The position numbers and the translations under genes are program-made. Source: Gordonibacter faecis (GTDB lineage: Bacteria; Actinomycetota; Coriobacteriia; Coriobacteriales; Eggerthellaceae). From it: a DNA stretch of 31,276 nucleotides. The notes under the pieces are model-generated. The model saw only the letters and a list, made by a program, of their open reading frames with translations, searched no databases and was not told where the DNA came from. The DNA lies in assembly GCF_030077735.1 (NCBI RefSeq), contig NZ_JASJEU010000021.1:1-31276 (forward strand). The letters are read 5' to 3'. Numbering within the stretch: position 1 is the first letter of the stretch; every line of letters begins with the position of its first letter. Shown here piece by piece: positions 6,593 through 15,585 of this stretch.

Positions 6593-9234
6593 GAGGCGTC
6601 ACCGTCCTGGGGCGGTTGGCTTTCGGGGGTGTTTGCACTTGCTCCCGCCCCGTCCGCGCCTGCACCTGCACTCGCTCCCGCCTTCGCGCAGCAGGGCACG
6701 TGGGCGCGCGCTTCGCTTCGCATCTCGGTTTCATCCAGGGTGCTCAGACGCACCTGGTAGTTCAGGCTGGCGCGCACGTACTCCACCACAATGAGGAACG
6801 CGGACACGGCTATAAGCAGGGCAATCCATATCACCAGCATGACAATCTTGCCGTTCGGCCCCACGTCAAGCACCATCATGAGCACCGCCATGCACGCGGA
6901 AAGCCCCACCAGCAGCGCGAACCCGGTGCGCACAAGGCGGGGGTACCCGGCGTCGAACCGCGCAACCCGCGCTAGCAGCGCCGTGCGATAGTCTGCGGTA
7001 TCCAGCAGCGCGCGCACCACCGTACGCAAACGGAAGCGCCCGCCGGGTTGCCCTTCGCCAGCTTCGCCCACCAGCACGTCGGTCTCGGCCAGCTTGCGGT
7101 CAAACAGCAGGTTCACATTGAGCAGATACGGCCGCGCCACCAACCCCACCAGCAGCGCCACGGGCAAGAACAGCGCCAAATACCCCAGGTCAATGAAGTA
7201 GTGCGCGCCATACATGCCGCCAATAGCCTCGCGCAGCGCGTCAATGCCGTACGTGAACGGCAAAAACGGGTGCACGGCCTGGAAGAACCCGGACATCATC
7301 TGCACGGGATACATGCCCGATGAGCCGGGAATTTGCATGATAAGCAGCACCACCGCCACCGCTTTGCCGATGTGTCGAAACGCCACCGCCAGGGCATAAA
7401 TGAGGCCCACGTACACAAACGAGGCGAAGAGCCCCGCTCCCATGAACGCGGCAACGTTCGTACACTGCACGCCCATGATGAGGTCGCCCGCGCACACGAT
7501 GGTTGCCTGCACGAGGCCGAGCGTCCCCAGCAACAGCCAGCGCCCCACGTATCCCTGCGCGGCCGAAACCGCGCCCTCCCCTTCGCGATCTACCTCCAGC
7601 TTGAAAATGGTGACCAGGATGAGGCCTCCCACCCACAGCGCCAGGTTCGTGTAGAACGGTGCGACGCCTGCGCCGTAGGTGTTCACCGGGTAGATGGTTT
7701 CGGTGTGCAGCGTTACGGGCGAGGCCATAAACCCGCCCGCATCCTGGGGGTTTATGCCAAGCAGCGTCGAGAGGCCCGCCGAAGCGGCCGAACCTCGAAG
7801 TGCCGCGAGGTCTCCCGCCGTGCGCGCCAAGCGGTCGCGCAGCGCCCCGAGCGCGTCGTCGGCGGAAGTGAGCGCCTGGCCCGCCTCGTCCAGCACGGTT
7901 TGAAGTTGCCCGGTGGCTGCATCCGCGTTCGCCGTGGCCGTTTCGAGGCCCGCCACCGCCTGCGACAGCGTGCCCGTTGCGCGCGAGAGGGAGTCGAGCG
8001 CGCTTGCCAGCTGCGGCGCCACTTCAGTAGCGAACGAGCGCTGGGCCTGGGATAACACGCCCGCTTCGTCCTGCGCCGCCTGCGTTGCGGCCTGAAGCGC
8101 GTCGGCCGCATCCTGAGCGGCACCGGCCAGGGCATCGCTTGCCGCGCGCAGGGCTTGCAGGGTGGCTTCTTGCTGCGCCACCTGGTCTTCCAGCTGCGCG
8201 AGGGCGTCGGCCAGCTCGGGCCGGTCGGCCGCTTGGCGGCGCAGTTCATCGAGCGCCTGCTGGCTGGTGCTGGCAAGGTTTTCAGCCGTTGCGAGCGCGC
8301 TGTCCACGCGCCCCTTGAGCGCCGCGAGCGTGCTCGCCGCTTCGCCCACCGACTGGTTGGCCTTTGACGAGGCGTCACCCACCAGCATCCGCGCCCGCTC
8401 GATGGCATCCGTGACCGCGGCGGTGTAGGCGCCTGCGTCACGTCGCGCCTGGTCAAGCAGCGCCGCGTTCTCGTCGAGCGCCCGGGAAAGTTCCGGCAGT
8501 TGCGCCTGCACGTCCGCAAGCGTGCAACGGACATCAGCAGCCGCACCCTTCGACGCTTCCACGGTTGACACCGCGCACGCAAGCGACGCGCGCATCTGGT
8601 CGAGCGCGGCCAGCGCCTGGTCAACGCCTTGCAGAAGCCCGCCTTCGGCCTGAGATTCCGCCTCAAGCACGCTACGCCCTTCCGCCTGCGCACGTTCCAC
8701 CACCACGCGAGTGAGCGCACCCACAAACGCCTCGTTCACCTGGCGTTCCACTTGCGCAGCGCCCGCGTCGGTGATTTTGGGAGCCACCGCGTTCTGCTCT
8801 TCGTTCACGTAATACTGCAACTGCGGCGCCGGAGCCTCGCCGCGCGCTGCGCCCACCATGTCCGCGCTGAAGTGCGGCGGGATGACGATGGCCGCGAAGT
8901 AAGTCCCCGCGTACACGCCCTGCACCGCTTCCTCGGACGAGACGAACGTCCACCCCAGCTGGTGGTTATCGCGCAGCGCCTCCACCAGCTGAGCACCCGC
9001 GTCCATCCTGCCCGTGAGATTGTTGTCCGTACCCTCGTCCTCGTTGCTTACCGCCACGCGAATGCCGTCCGTGTTCGCATAAGGGTCCCAGTTCGCCGCG
9101 ATGCAGTACCACGCATAGAGCGACGGAATCACGCACACGCCCAGCGTCACAATAATGGCCACCGGATTGTGCGCCAGCCGCCGCACATCCCGCGCGAACA
9201 GCTGGAATATAGTCCGAACACCCCCCGGTCGCAC
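6589..9234 (-). CDS. YhgE/Pip-family membrane protein with C-terminal extension (881 aa)
   Basis: A paralogue of the next gene with the same plan: N-terminal helix ending VIPSLYAWYCI, family motif WDPYANTDGIRVAVSNEDEG, YFAAIVIPPHFSADM, a long Ala/Gln-rich coiled-coil stalk, and a multi-helix C-terminal block with YPVQMMSGFFQAVHPFLPFT. It differs by about 160 extra residues after about 720. These hold two more membrane helices (about 770-791 and 797-818) and a low-complexity Ala/Gly/Pro tail that begins with a CC pair (AHVPCCAK). The start is GTG 9234, with a purine-rich gaaggggg a few bases upstream; no ATG fits the conserved N-terminus. First gene of the two-gene unit. Function beyond family membership is unknown. 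Confidence 0.82.
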   Translation of the reverse strand: MRPGGVRTIFQLFARDVRRLAHNPVAIIVTLGVCVIPSLYAWYCIAANWDPYANTDGIRVAVSNEDEGTDNNLTGRMDAGAQLVEALRDNHQLGWTFVSSEEAVQGVYAGTYFAAIVIPPHFSADMVGAARGEAPAPQLQYYVNEEQNAVAPKITDAGAAQVERQVNEAFVGALTRVVVERAQAEGRSVLEAESQAEGGLLQGVDQALAALDQMRASLACAVSTVEASKGAAADVRCTLADVQAQLPELSRALDENAALLDQARRDAGAYTAAVTDAIERARMLVGDASSKANQSVGEAASTLAALKGRVDSALATAENLASTSQQALDELRRQAADRPELADALAQLEDQVAQQEATLQALRAASDALAGAAQDAADALQAATQAAQDEAGVLSQAQRSFATEVAPQLASALDSLSRATGTLSQAVAGLETATANADAATGQLQTVLDEAGQALTSADDALGALRDRLARTAGDLAALRGSAASAGLSTLLGINPQDAGGFMASPVTLHTETIYPVNTYGAGVAPFYTNLALWVGGLILVTIFKLEVDREGEGAVSAAQGYVGRWLLLGTLGLVQATIVCAGDLIMGVQCTNVAAFMGAGLFASFVYVGLIYALAVAFRHIGKAVAVVLLIMQIPGSSGMYPVQMMSGFFQAVHPFLPFTYGIDALREAIGGMYGAHYFIDLGYLALFLPVALLVGLVARPYLLNVNLLFDRKLAETDVLVGEAGEGQPGGRFRLRTVVRALLDTADYRTALLARVARFDAGYPRLVRTGFALLVGLSACMAVLMMVLDVGPNGKIVMLVIWIALLIAVSAFLIVVEYVRASLNYQVRLSTLDETEMRSEARAHVPCCAKAGASAGAGADGAGASANTPESQPPQDGDAS

Positions 9235-9439
9235 CGCGCCCCCTTCGTCATCTTATAGTGGAGGTTCCCCCTGACAGAAGTAACCCCCAGGAGCCTAGCG
9301 CGCCAGGCGGGCAAAGGCGGAGCGTCGAAAGAAATGGAAGCCATCCCGTCAACGAACTTGTACCATTCCGTAGAGAAGAAACGTTACGCTTGCAAAAGTC
9401 TGACGCGCTTCGCGCTATCTATTAGGATTCAACCTGTCC

Positions 9440-9615
9440 GGCTGGGGGGTTTGGGAGGATTCTTGGCGCGCCGCTCCGCTGCTCAAACGTCCTTTCGCGC
9501 TTTGCGCGGAAAGACGTTTTCGTGCGCTGCGCTCCTTCATGCTTTAGAATGCGCCCTTCGGGCGCTAAGAAAATGGTGTTCAGAAGCGCCAAGAACCCTC
9601 CCAAACCCCCCAGCC
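9440..9615. repeat. 176-nt palindromic element with 30-nt arms
   Basis: The arms 9440-9469 and 9586-9615 are inverted copies matching at 29 of 30 positions (both carry ggctggggggtttgggagg or its complement with one difference). The interior holds two further hairpins: aaacgtcctttcgcgc pairing with gcgcggaaagacgttt (9485-9519), and gcgcccttcgggcgc (9551-9565). No coding capacity. It could be a MITE-like element or a large structured RNA or terminator. No second copy is present in the window. Confidence 0.7.
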
Positions 9616-9828
9616 TACGTTGCCCTGCTTATGAACTGGCCGGAAGGCGTTGACTTGCAATTGGCATAATCCCCGTAGCGGCGTTCTCCAGAGCGCCGTT
9701 CGCGCGAAGCGCGAAAACGCAGGTCATAGGTTTATCCTCAACCTTCGGCGGAAAACTTTAACCATTCGTTCACTCAGGCACGAAAGCCCTCGTCATAATG
9801 CGAGAGAGCCGGATGTCTCTTGGCCTAT

Positions 9829-9856
9829 TAGCCAGCGCGGAGCGCGTCACACTTTT
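9829..9856 (-). repeat. 28-nt dispersed repeat, copy A
   Basis: Read on the minus strand, this segment (aaaagtgtgacgcgct, then ccgcgctggcta) matches 21293-21320 at 27 of 28 positions. The core contains the self-complementary gcgc-ttcg-gcgc type hairpin. Shorter relatives (tgacgcgctt...) occur at 9401 and 31146. Confidence 0.7.
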
Positions 9857-9928
9857 TCGCGCGGCAGGGACACAGGACCCCAAAACCACAACGGGCGCGC
9901 CTATGGGGTAAGCGCGCCTGCGGGTTGT

Positions 9929-9954
9929 GCGGCAGGACGGGTGGGTCCTGCCGC
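9929..9954. terminator. Perfect 10-bp hairpin downstream of the InlB-repeat gene
   Basis: gcggcaggac (9929-9938) pairs perfectly with gtcctgccgc (9945-9954) around a 6-nt loop. It lies about 40 nt beyond the stop of the minus-strand gene ending at 9996. A second hairpin (ggcgcgcc, 9894-9901, with gcgcgcc, 9912-9918) follows. No T-run is seen, so this is a probable but weakly supported terminator. Confidence 0.4.
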
Positions 9955-9995
9955 TGAGTATGTTGGCTTTACTGCGGGTTAGCGAGAGAAACTGT

Positions 9996-11327
9996 TTAGG
10001 AAATGCTGGCCATCTCGGCCGTGCCATCGTTTGCTAGGTAGTTCAAGCGGGCAGTAGCAGGAAGATACAGACTGAAAGAAACAGGCAAGGTTCCCTTCGT
10101 GTCGATCTGGAAGCCAAGACTGACAGGAGTTGTTGTCGCCAGCGGAATAGACTTTTGCACACCTCCCTGGGGAGTGATAAGGATAGCGACATCCTTTCTT
10201 GCCGCATCATCAGGAAACAAACTGTTGGCACCTGCAAGCAGCGTGCTTGTTGCAGAGGTCACGACTATGGGAGCGGTAGTCTGAGAGGCAAACTGATGGG
10301 TTCTGCCAGTAATGCCAGTTACCTCTCCCTTAGCATCCACTTGAAGCAGGGTTGAAACAGGAACCGTACACACAATATGCTCCGACCACTTGGCGTAAAG
10401 GGTGGTGTTCTGCGTTGGCTTGTCAGTTTGGAAGTTCCAAGGGACAGTAAGCCCCTCCTTATACCACCCATCAAACTTATACCCAGGACGAGAGGGTTCC
10501 TGCGGTGGAATCACCAGCGCATCATGGTTGACCGTGGTAGTCTTGTCAGCAGTAGAGCCAGCCCAGCTACCTCCATTAGCCTTCCAAGTAAAGGTGTAGG
10601 AGTCTATCTGCCACTGAGCATAGAGGGTGGCAGTATCACACACCTTGTTCCATTTGGTGGCGCTCGTAAGATCAGCGTTGTAGTACTTGGTGCCACCACT
10701 TTTTTCGTCGAAGTAACCCAAGAAGGTATGGTTGTCCTTTGTGGGCTTAGACGTAATAGCAGGCATATCAGAATCATACGTAGCAGTCACCTGACCAGTC
10801 TGTCCACCTGTTCCTGAGTTTGGGTCAAACGAGACTTGAGTGGTTTTAGCTTGCCAATGGGCGAAAAGAGGAGTGTCTTTTGCTATCGTCCAAACAAGGG
10901 TGCTCTTGCCATTTTGATCGTAGATTTGATTGCCACCCACTAGTGTGTCGTAGTAGCCAAGGAAGGTATAGCCCGTACGCGTTGGAGGAACAGGAGCATC
11001 GGGAAGAAGCTGGTTGTAGGTTGCAGTCACCGTTGAGCTATTCCCCGAGCCATCGTTAAAGTTGAGCGTGAGCGTGTACTCTGTTTTGAATTCGACGCTG
11101 GAGTTGGTCACACGGATGCCAAGATTAGTAGTGCCCGGGGAGACGCTTTGACCCTTGGAAGAGTCAATGATCATGATGCCAAGCGAGGTGCTTCCACCAC
11201 TTGCTGCATAAGCCTTAGCAGCAGGCAAGACGAGCGTTAACGCTGTTATGAAGACAAGCAGAAGCGCAAGCACATTAACACCTACGTGCCGCGTACTTGG
11301 CTTCGATATATATCTCGTGCTCGGCAT
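9996..11327 (-). CDS. Secreted InlB-type (Listeria-Bacteroides) repeat protein
   Basis: A 443-aa secreted protein. Residues 1-41 form a signal peptide (basic start, hydrophobic core VNVLALLLVFITALTLVL, cleavage after AYA). Three InlB B-repeat/Flg_new units follow at about 84-159, 163-240 and 243-314; each ends in an aromatic LxAxW motif (LFAHWQA, LYAQWQI, LYAKWSE) and contains the GYTFLGYYD, HTFLGYFD or YKFDGWYK signature. The last 130 residues are unassigned beta-rich sequence with no LPXTG motif or membrane anchor. ATG 11327 is chosen over a GTG 9 nt upstream because aaaggaa lies 10 nt before it. Such repeats are known from surface proteins that bind host or partner cells. Base composition is visibly AT-richer than neighbouring regions, suggesting transfer. 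Confidence 0.82.
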   Translation of the reverse strand: MPSTRYISKPSTRHVGVNVLALLLVFITALTLVLPAAKAYAASGGSTSLGIMIIDSSKGQSVSPGTTNLGIRVTNSSVEFKTEYTLTLNFNDGSGNSSTVTATYNQLLPDAPVPPTRTGYTFLGYYDTLVGGNQIYDQNGKSTLVWTIAKDTPLFAHWQAKTTQVSFDPNSGTGGQTGQVTATYDSDMPAITSKPTKDNHTFLGYFDEKSGGTKYYNADLTSATKWNKVCDTATLYAQWQIDSYTFTWKANGGSWAGSTADKTTTVNHDALVIPPQEPSRPGYKFDGWYKEGLTVPWNFQTDKPTQNTTLYAKWSEHIVCTVPVSTLLQVDAKGEVTGITGRTHQFASQTTAPIVVTSATSTLLAGANSLFPDDAARKDVAILITPQGGVQKSIPLATTTPVSLGFQIDTKGTLPVSFSLYLPATARLNYLANDGTAEMASIS

Positions 11328-11408
11328 AACTGGCACGTTCCTTTCTTTAAGCCCCGCAGCTCAATCGCTGCGAAGATACCTGCTGCAATAACAAAGGTGT
11401 GAGACGAA

Positions 11409-11440
11409 TCTGCCGGGGAGGGGGACACAGTCCCGGCAGA
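11409..11440 (-). terminator. Probable terminator after the LRR surface protein
   Basis: tctgccggg (11409-11417) pairs perfectly with cccggcaga (11432-11440), with a 14-nt loop, starting 14 nt past the minus-strand stop at 11455. On the minus strand it is followed by a weak T-rich stretch (attcgtct). Confidence 0.5.
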
Positions 11441-11454
11441 TGCTAGATGCTTGA

Positions 11455-14400
11455 TTAGAGGCAGAAGCAGGGACAAATACCCCACGAGGCGTTCGCGTTG
11501 TTGTAATCGCTGGGGTCACCGCCGTCACTCACACGAAGGAAGGTCATGGAGTTGCTCGGGTTCGCAGAACGCTCCCACCAAAAAACACCCTTCGACGGCG
11601 GAGTCGATTGAAAGCCCTTCTCCAAGGCAGCATTATCGCTGTAATCATTAGTCACTTTACCGTTCCAGTACTCGTATTGAGTACCTTCATTTGCAAGCCA
11701 TAGCCTGGATGACCAGCCGCTCCATACAGACCCCGTAAGTTCGAAATAACTTGCAAGAAAGAGTTGGTCTTTGGAAGTACTCACCTCAGCAGAGGTGCTG
11801 GTACAGTCAGATCCATAGTACTTTTTGACAGTGGCAATCTGCCTTTGGAGGTCTGCTGGAACCATGCTCCAGATATCACCACCTTGATTCATCCTCGCAC
11901 GGAGTTCGCTTACGCCCCAGCTGCCGGCGTCGATGCCTGAGGTGTTCATCGGGTATTTCTCGTTCAGCAAGTTCTTAAACTGGAAGGTAAGGCCAGCCTT
12001 ACTCGAGCTTGAAGCGAGTTCGTCATGATTGATTCCGATGATGCGCACGTCATAGGGAGTACCACCCCAGATGGTTTGGCAGGTATAAGAATTTTCTTTA
12101 TTGAGATAGTCGTTGTACTGGTTCCAGTAGGGAGAATCCTCTCCGCTTTCAGCAATGCTGTTCGCGTGTTCCTTTACATCGGCGAGAGTATAAAAGTTAC
12201 CTTCATTATCTTTCAGATAGAAGCTCAAGTGCTCGAAAGTGCACATCACAGAAACGAGGCTGCGAGAGGTAATGCCACCATCAGCAATACTTGGATTTAC
12301 CTTGGCGTTTGCAAGGGTGGTATCGTTAGTAAGATTTAAGCGGAAGATATAAGAGGATAGAGAGTTTGGCTGTATGACAAAGGCACCTCGATCATCGGGA
12401 ACCACGCTGTTTAGCTTATCGTAGTAGCCAAAGTGCACAGCTTTGCCAACTTTGCCTTCGGGGTAAAGGCTGAAGAGTTTTTGCTTGCTGAGGGGAAAAT
12501 CATTATTTATTGGCGTGAGATAGTTGGCAATACCATCAATCGAACAATCAACCTTAGCAAGCTGTACAGGAAGATCCATATTGTTTCTAAATGAAGCAGG
12601 GGCCTCTATTGATGCAGCTGCTGCTTTGTTTTCTGCCACATCGTAGGGCTTATCTGCACCGAAGGTGACGGCGAAGGGAGCGTCCACGCTGATTTGGATG
12701 TCGCTAGCTTCGGAGAGATACACCCCTGGTAGGGCTACCTCGGAGCTCAATTGGGTTATGTTGGCCTCGGCTTCTGGGTTCGGGGAGACTTCTACGGTGC
12801 GGATTGCGCGAGTGAGTTCCACATCATCCAACGTGAGCACAGCGGTGACGTCAGAAGTGCCTTCCTTCTTGGCTGAGACGGTTCCGGCATCGACTGACAG
12901 AGGTGCGGCAGCGTAGGAGTAGGAAGCTTCTATGGGATCGGGAGCTTGGAGGTTGCCACCTTCGAGCAGGTTGGCCTCTTGTCCGACTTCGATGGTGAGG
13001 GGTTCTTCGGAAAGGGAGACACCATAAGGCATGAGGTGGTTGTTGTCCGAAGGGAGGCCTGGGTTCCAGGTGTCCTCGGAGCCGGAGGGAACGTAGATGG
13101 AGACGTTGGTGCAACCAGCGAGGGCGTCGCTTGCTACTTCAGAGGTGCCGAGGGCTATTACGCGTTCGAGAGTTGAGCAGGAGGCGTAAGCGCGGGAACC
13201 GATGGAGTTGATGCTGGTGGGAAGACAGAGGTCTTTGATTGACGTTGCTTCGAAGGCACGTTCGCCGATGGTGTGGAGAGTGTTGGGGAACTCGATGATT
13301 GAGAGGTTCGCGCAACCAGCGAAAGCAGCGGTGCTGATGGTGGTAATGGTCGTTGGGAGTTTCACGCTCGTGAGAGAGCCGCGGTTGGCGAAGGCGTTCT
13401 CGGCTATGGTGCTCACGCGGTAAGGGACTCCGTTGATCTCGGCGGAGGCGGGGACTTCGAGGTTGGCCTCGGGATCGTCTTTACCTTGCCAGGAAACGGC
13501 GAGGGTGTAGTCATCAAGCAGAGTGTAGGTGAGGCCGGAGGCTTCATTGGCGTTGGGACTTGTTGTTGTGCCAGGTTGAGCAGGCTCAGCGAAGTGTTGG
13601 AAACCAGCCGCTTCCCAAACGGCCTTGCGAACTTTGTAGTCCTCACCTGCTGGGAGCGCTACGACGGCAAATGCTTTGACCTCGTCAGCAAAGGCAGTTG
13701 GGTCAATTGAATGTACATTGCCTAACACTGTGATCGACGCAAGGTCTTTGCAGCCAGCGAGAGCATACTCGCCGATTACCTCAGTCTCGGTTGGAAGTAC
13801 CACAGACGTCCCGTAAGCCGGTGGAACTGCAACCAAGGTCTTCATATCCTTTGAGAAGAGCATTCTGTCATGAGTTGTAAAATTGGTGCTGCCATCCCCG
13901 GCAGAGAGTGAGGAGCCCAGATGGCACAGGGACAATGCCTGGGCGGGAATGAATTTGGTAGAACCGGGGATGGCGATAGCACCCTCCTTGCCCTCGGGAA
14001 TGAGCAGGAGATGCGAATAGTCTTTTGAGAAGAGCATGCCGTCCAACGACGAAAAGCCCTCACACTTGGGGCTTATCTGGACATGCTTGAGAGACGAGCA
14101 ACCTTTAAGGGCCTCGTCGTCGATTGCTTGGATTGTTTCAGGTAGGGAAAGAGATTCTACGCAAGAATCAGTGAATGCCCCCCCCCCCCCCCGCAAGGGT
14201 TTTGACAGCAGTAACCGTGTAGGTATCGGAACCGCTGACTACCTGGGTGGGGACGGAGATGTTTTTGAGATCGGTGGCATGGATGCCAACCAGAGCGACG
14301 GACGTACCGTCTTTGTTCACTTCATAGATGAGGCCTTCGGACACAAAGCTTCCGAGTGTTGCTTTGGGAGTTCCTTGTACAAGAGGCAGAGCGCCTGTAG

Positions 14401-14618
14401 TTTGGGATTCGAGAAGTGCGACTGAGGTAGCGAGAGATTCGTTACCGGTGGTTCCTGGGGTTCCGCTTGGGGCAGCTAAAGGCTCAGAAAGCCCCCCCCC
14501 CCCGGAGATTTTCGGATTCTGCGGTACCTGCAAAGGCAGGTAGTGGACCGGCAGCCAAAGCAAGCGTAAGCGTAGCTACGCATGCAACTTTGCCGTACCG
14601 TGACATTCGGTTTCGCAT
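11455..14618 (-). CDS. BspA-like LRR / DUF6273 surface protein, frame broken at two G tracts (likely phase-variable)
   Basis: Three frames together make one protein. Frame 1 starts at ATG 14618 (aaggacaaggg upstream) and encodes a signal peptide of about 30 residues ending LPAFA. It then runs into 12 G (14503-14492) and stops at 14484. Frame 2 (to 14168) carries a further N-terminal domain and enters 15 G (14192-14178). Frame 3 carries the remaining 900-odd residues to the stop at 11455. These hold LRR_5/BspA-like repeats (for example SLTSVKLPTTITTISTAAF and IEFPNTLHTIGERAF), two Ig-like stretches, and a C-terminal DUF6273-like domain (roughly 11455-12100, ending GICPCFCL). As written it yields only a 44-aa peptide. 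If both tracts were 2 modulo 3 long (for example 11 and 14 G), one 1053-aa protein would result. No LPXTG or C-terminal helix is visible. Confidence 0.85.
14178..14192 (-). repeat. Homopolymer tract of 15 G (coding strand)
   Basis: Fifteen consecutive C on the plus strand (G in the gene's sense). The tract encodes poly-Gly at the join between frame 2 and frame 3 of the LRR protein. A length of 14 (or 11, 17) would join the frames as ...LAGGGGAFTDS.... A mononucleotide run this long is a classic slipped-strand contingency site. Confidence 0.85.
14492..14503 (-). repeat. Homopolymer tract of 12 G (coding strand)
   Basis: Twelve consecutive C on the plus strand, 38 codons after the start of the LRR protein and just after its signal peptide. 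A length of 11 or 14 would join frame 1 to frame 2 as ...ENLRGGGLSEP.... With 12 the frame stops after RGGGAF. Confidence 0.85.
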
Positions 14619-14872
14619 AATTATCCCTTGTCCTTTTGTAGTGCTTCTTCCCGTTTACACCGCCACGACATCGTTTCCCGGTCCGTCGCTTACATGCGGT
14701 ATATAGTCGGCATAGTAGCATGCGATTCGGGATTGTGAAGAGTGGCCGTTCTTGGCCGCTGTAAAGACAGCCCAGGTTTCATGAACTCATTATCGCAGGT
14801 AGAACATGCTTCCTACCCCACCTCAGAAGCTATCCCCAGCACTTATTAGCCTCCATACTTTCTCCACAAACA

Positions 14873-14943
14873 GTTACGCACTTCGCGCTACCCAACTAGA
14901 GCAACAACGCCGAAGCCCTTAGCCTCCTCTTGTCATCCTGAGC
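14873..14943 (+). repeat. About 71-nt dispersed spacer repeat, copy A
   Basis: This segment, from gttacgcacttcgcgct through agagcaacaacgccgaagccc to tgtcatcctgagc, aligns along its whole length with 31145-31216 at the window's right end. Its last bases form the left arm of the palindrome at 14926-15081. The surrounding spacer 14619-15097 holds no gene. The minus-strand promoter of the LRR gene should lie near its left end (14640-14760), where I see no clear -35/-10 pair. Confidence 0.65.
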
Positions 14944-15081
14944 GAGCGAAGCGAGTCGAAGGATCCCGTGTGGTGCCAACAGGGAGACTTCCTGCTAACG
15001 CCACACGGGATCCTTCCCCTGCGGGACTAGCTTCGCGTCGCGACTACGCGCCTGCGGCGCTTCGCTCAGGATGACAAGAGG
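14926..15081. repeat. 156-nt palindromic repeat built from tgtcatcctgagcga
   Basis: The outer arms 14926-14945 and 15062-15081 are a perfect 20-bp inverted repeat (cctcttgtcatcctgagcga). The inner arms 14958-14973 and 15001-15016 are a perfect 16-bp inverted repeat (gaaggatcccgtgtgg). The right side carries about 40 extra GC-rich bases with their own small hairpins. A further partial copy (ctcaggatgaca) at 15096-15107 overlaps the end of sufE. The core motif resembles a repeat seen in the spacers of many bacterial genomes. Confidence 0.7.
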
Positions 15082-15097
15082 AACCGTCTAGCGATGC

Positions 15098-15514
15098 TCA
15101 GGATGACACTTCTGCCGCAGCTCGCACCGCGCTTGCGATGGAGCGCATGCCGCTTCGGCGTTGAGCCTCAAACAGGTCATCGAGGCCGGCGCGCACGGGC
15201 AGGTCGAACTCACAATCCACGATGTCGGCGGGCGTGCGACCCGAATAGATGAGTTGCATCACGCGCAGAATGCCGCGCACGATGAGGGTGTCGCTTTCGA
15301 ACGCGAACAACAGCGTGCCGTCGGCGTTGCTGTCCGCCCGCATCCACACCTGCGACTGGCAACCCTCCACCTTCGCCGACCGCTCCTTATCCGCGTCGGA
15401 CATGACGGGAAGTTCGGCGGCTAGCCCTAGCAGATACTCATAGCGAAAGAAGGGGTCGTCAAGTTCGTTGAAGTCACCAACAAGTTCGTTTTGCGCCTCG
15501 CATGCCGGATTCAC
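15098..15514 (-). CDS. sufE: SufE-like sulfur acceptor protein
   Basis: A 138-aa SufE homologue: it takes persulfide sulfur from the desulfurase SufS and passes it on for Fe-S cluster assembly in the cytoplasm. The active-site cysteine is Cys52 in VEGCQSQVWM, the defining family motif; RYEYLLGLA and the C-terminal helices also fit. The start is GTG 15514 with aaggagg six bases upstream. It follows sufS by 71 nt on the same strand. The final residues (EVSS) and the TGA stop are supplied by a copy of the tgtcatcctgagc spacer repeat, so the end of the gene has been reshaped by that repeat. No sufBCD genes are in the window. Confidence 0.92.
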   Translation of the reverse strand: MNPACEAQNELVGDFNELDDPFFRYEYLLGLAAELPVMSDADKERSAKVEGCQSQVWMRADSNADGTLLFAFESDTLIVRGILRVMQLIYSGRTPADIVDCEFDLPVRAGLDDLFEAQRRSGMRSIASAVRAAAEVSS

Positions 15515-15585
15515 GTCGGCCTCCTTCGTCTGTGCTGTTGAGAAAAGGAATGTATGCTCTGGTCGTACAGTAACACAAGGAACCC

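Larger units (their letters stand above)
9235..9995. other. 761-nt non-coding, palindrome-rich spacer
   Basis: No gene with a plausible start, ribosome site and composition is seen. The stretch holds a 176-nt palindromic element (9440-9615), a tgacgcgcttcgcgct motif (9401-9416), its inverted longer version (9829-9856), and GC-rich hairpins at 9894-9954. The segment at 9629-9668 (actggc...gaaggcg...cttgca...cataa) resembles 21368-21402, so this spacer and the one before the LuxR gene share repeat ancestry. Confidence 0.6.

Noticed and set aside
14178..14503. Treating the LRR gene as a simple pseudogene or a sequencing error only
   Set aside because: Everything outside the two tracts is intact, including signal peptide, ribosome site and 900-odd codons, and runs of 12 and 15 G are not expected by chance. 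Wrong tract length in the assembly remains possible and is noted.
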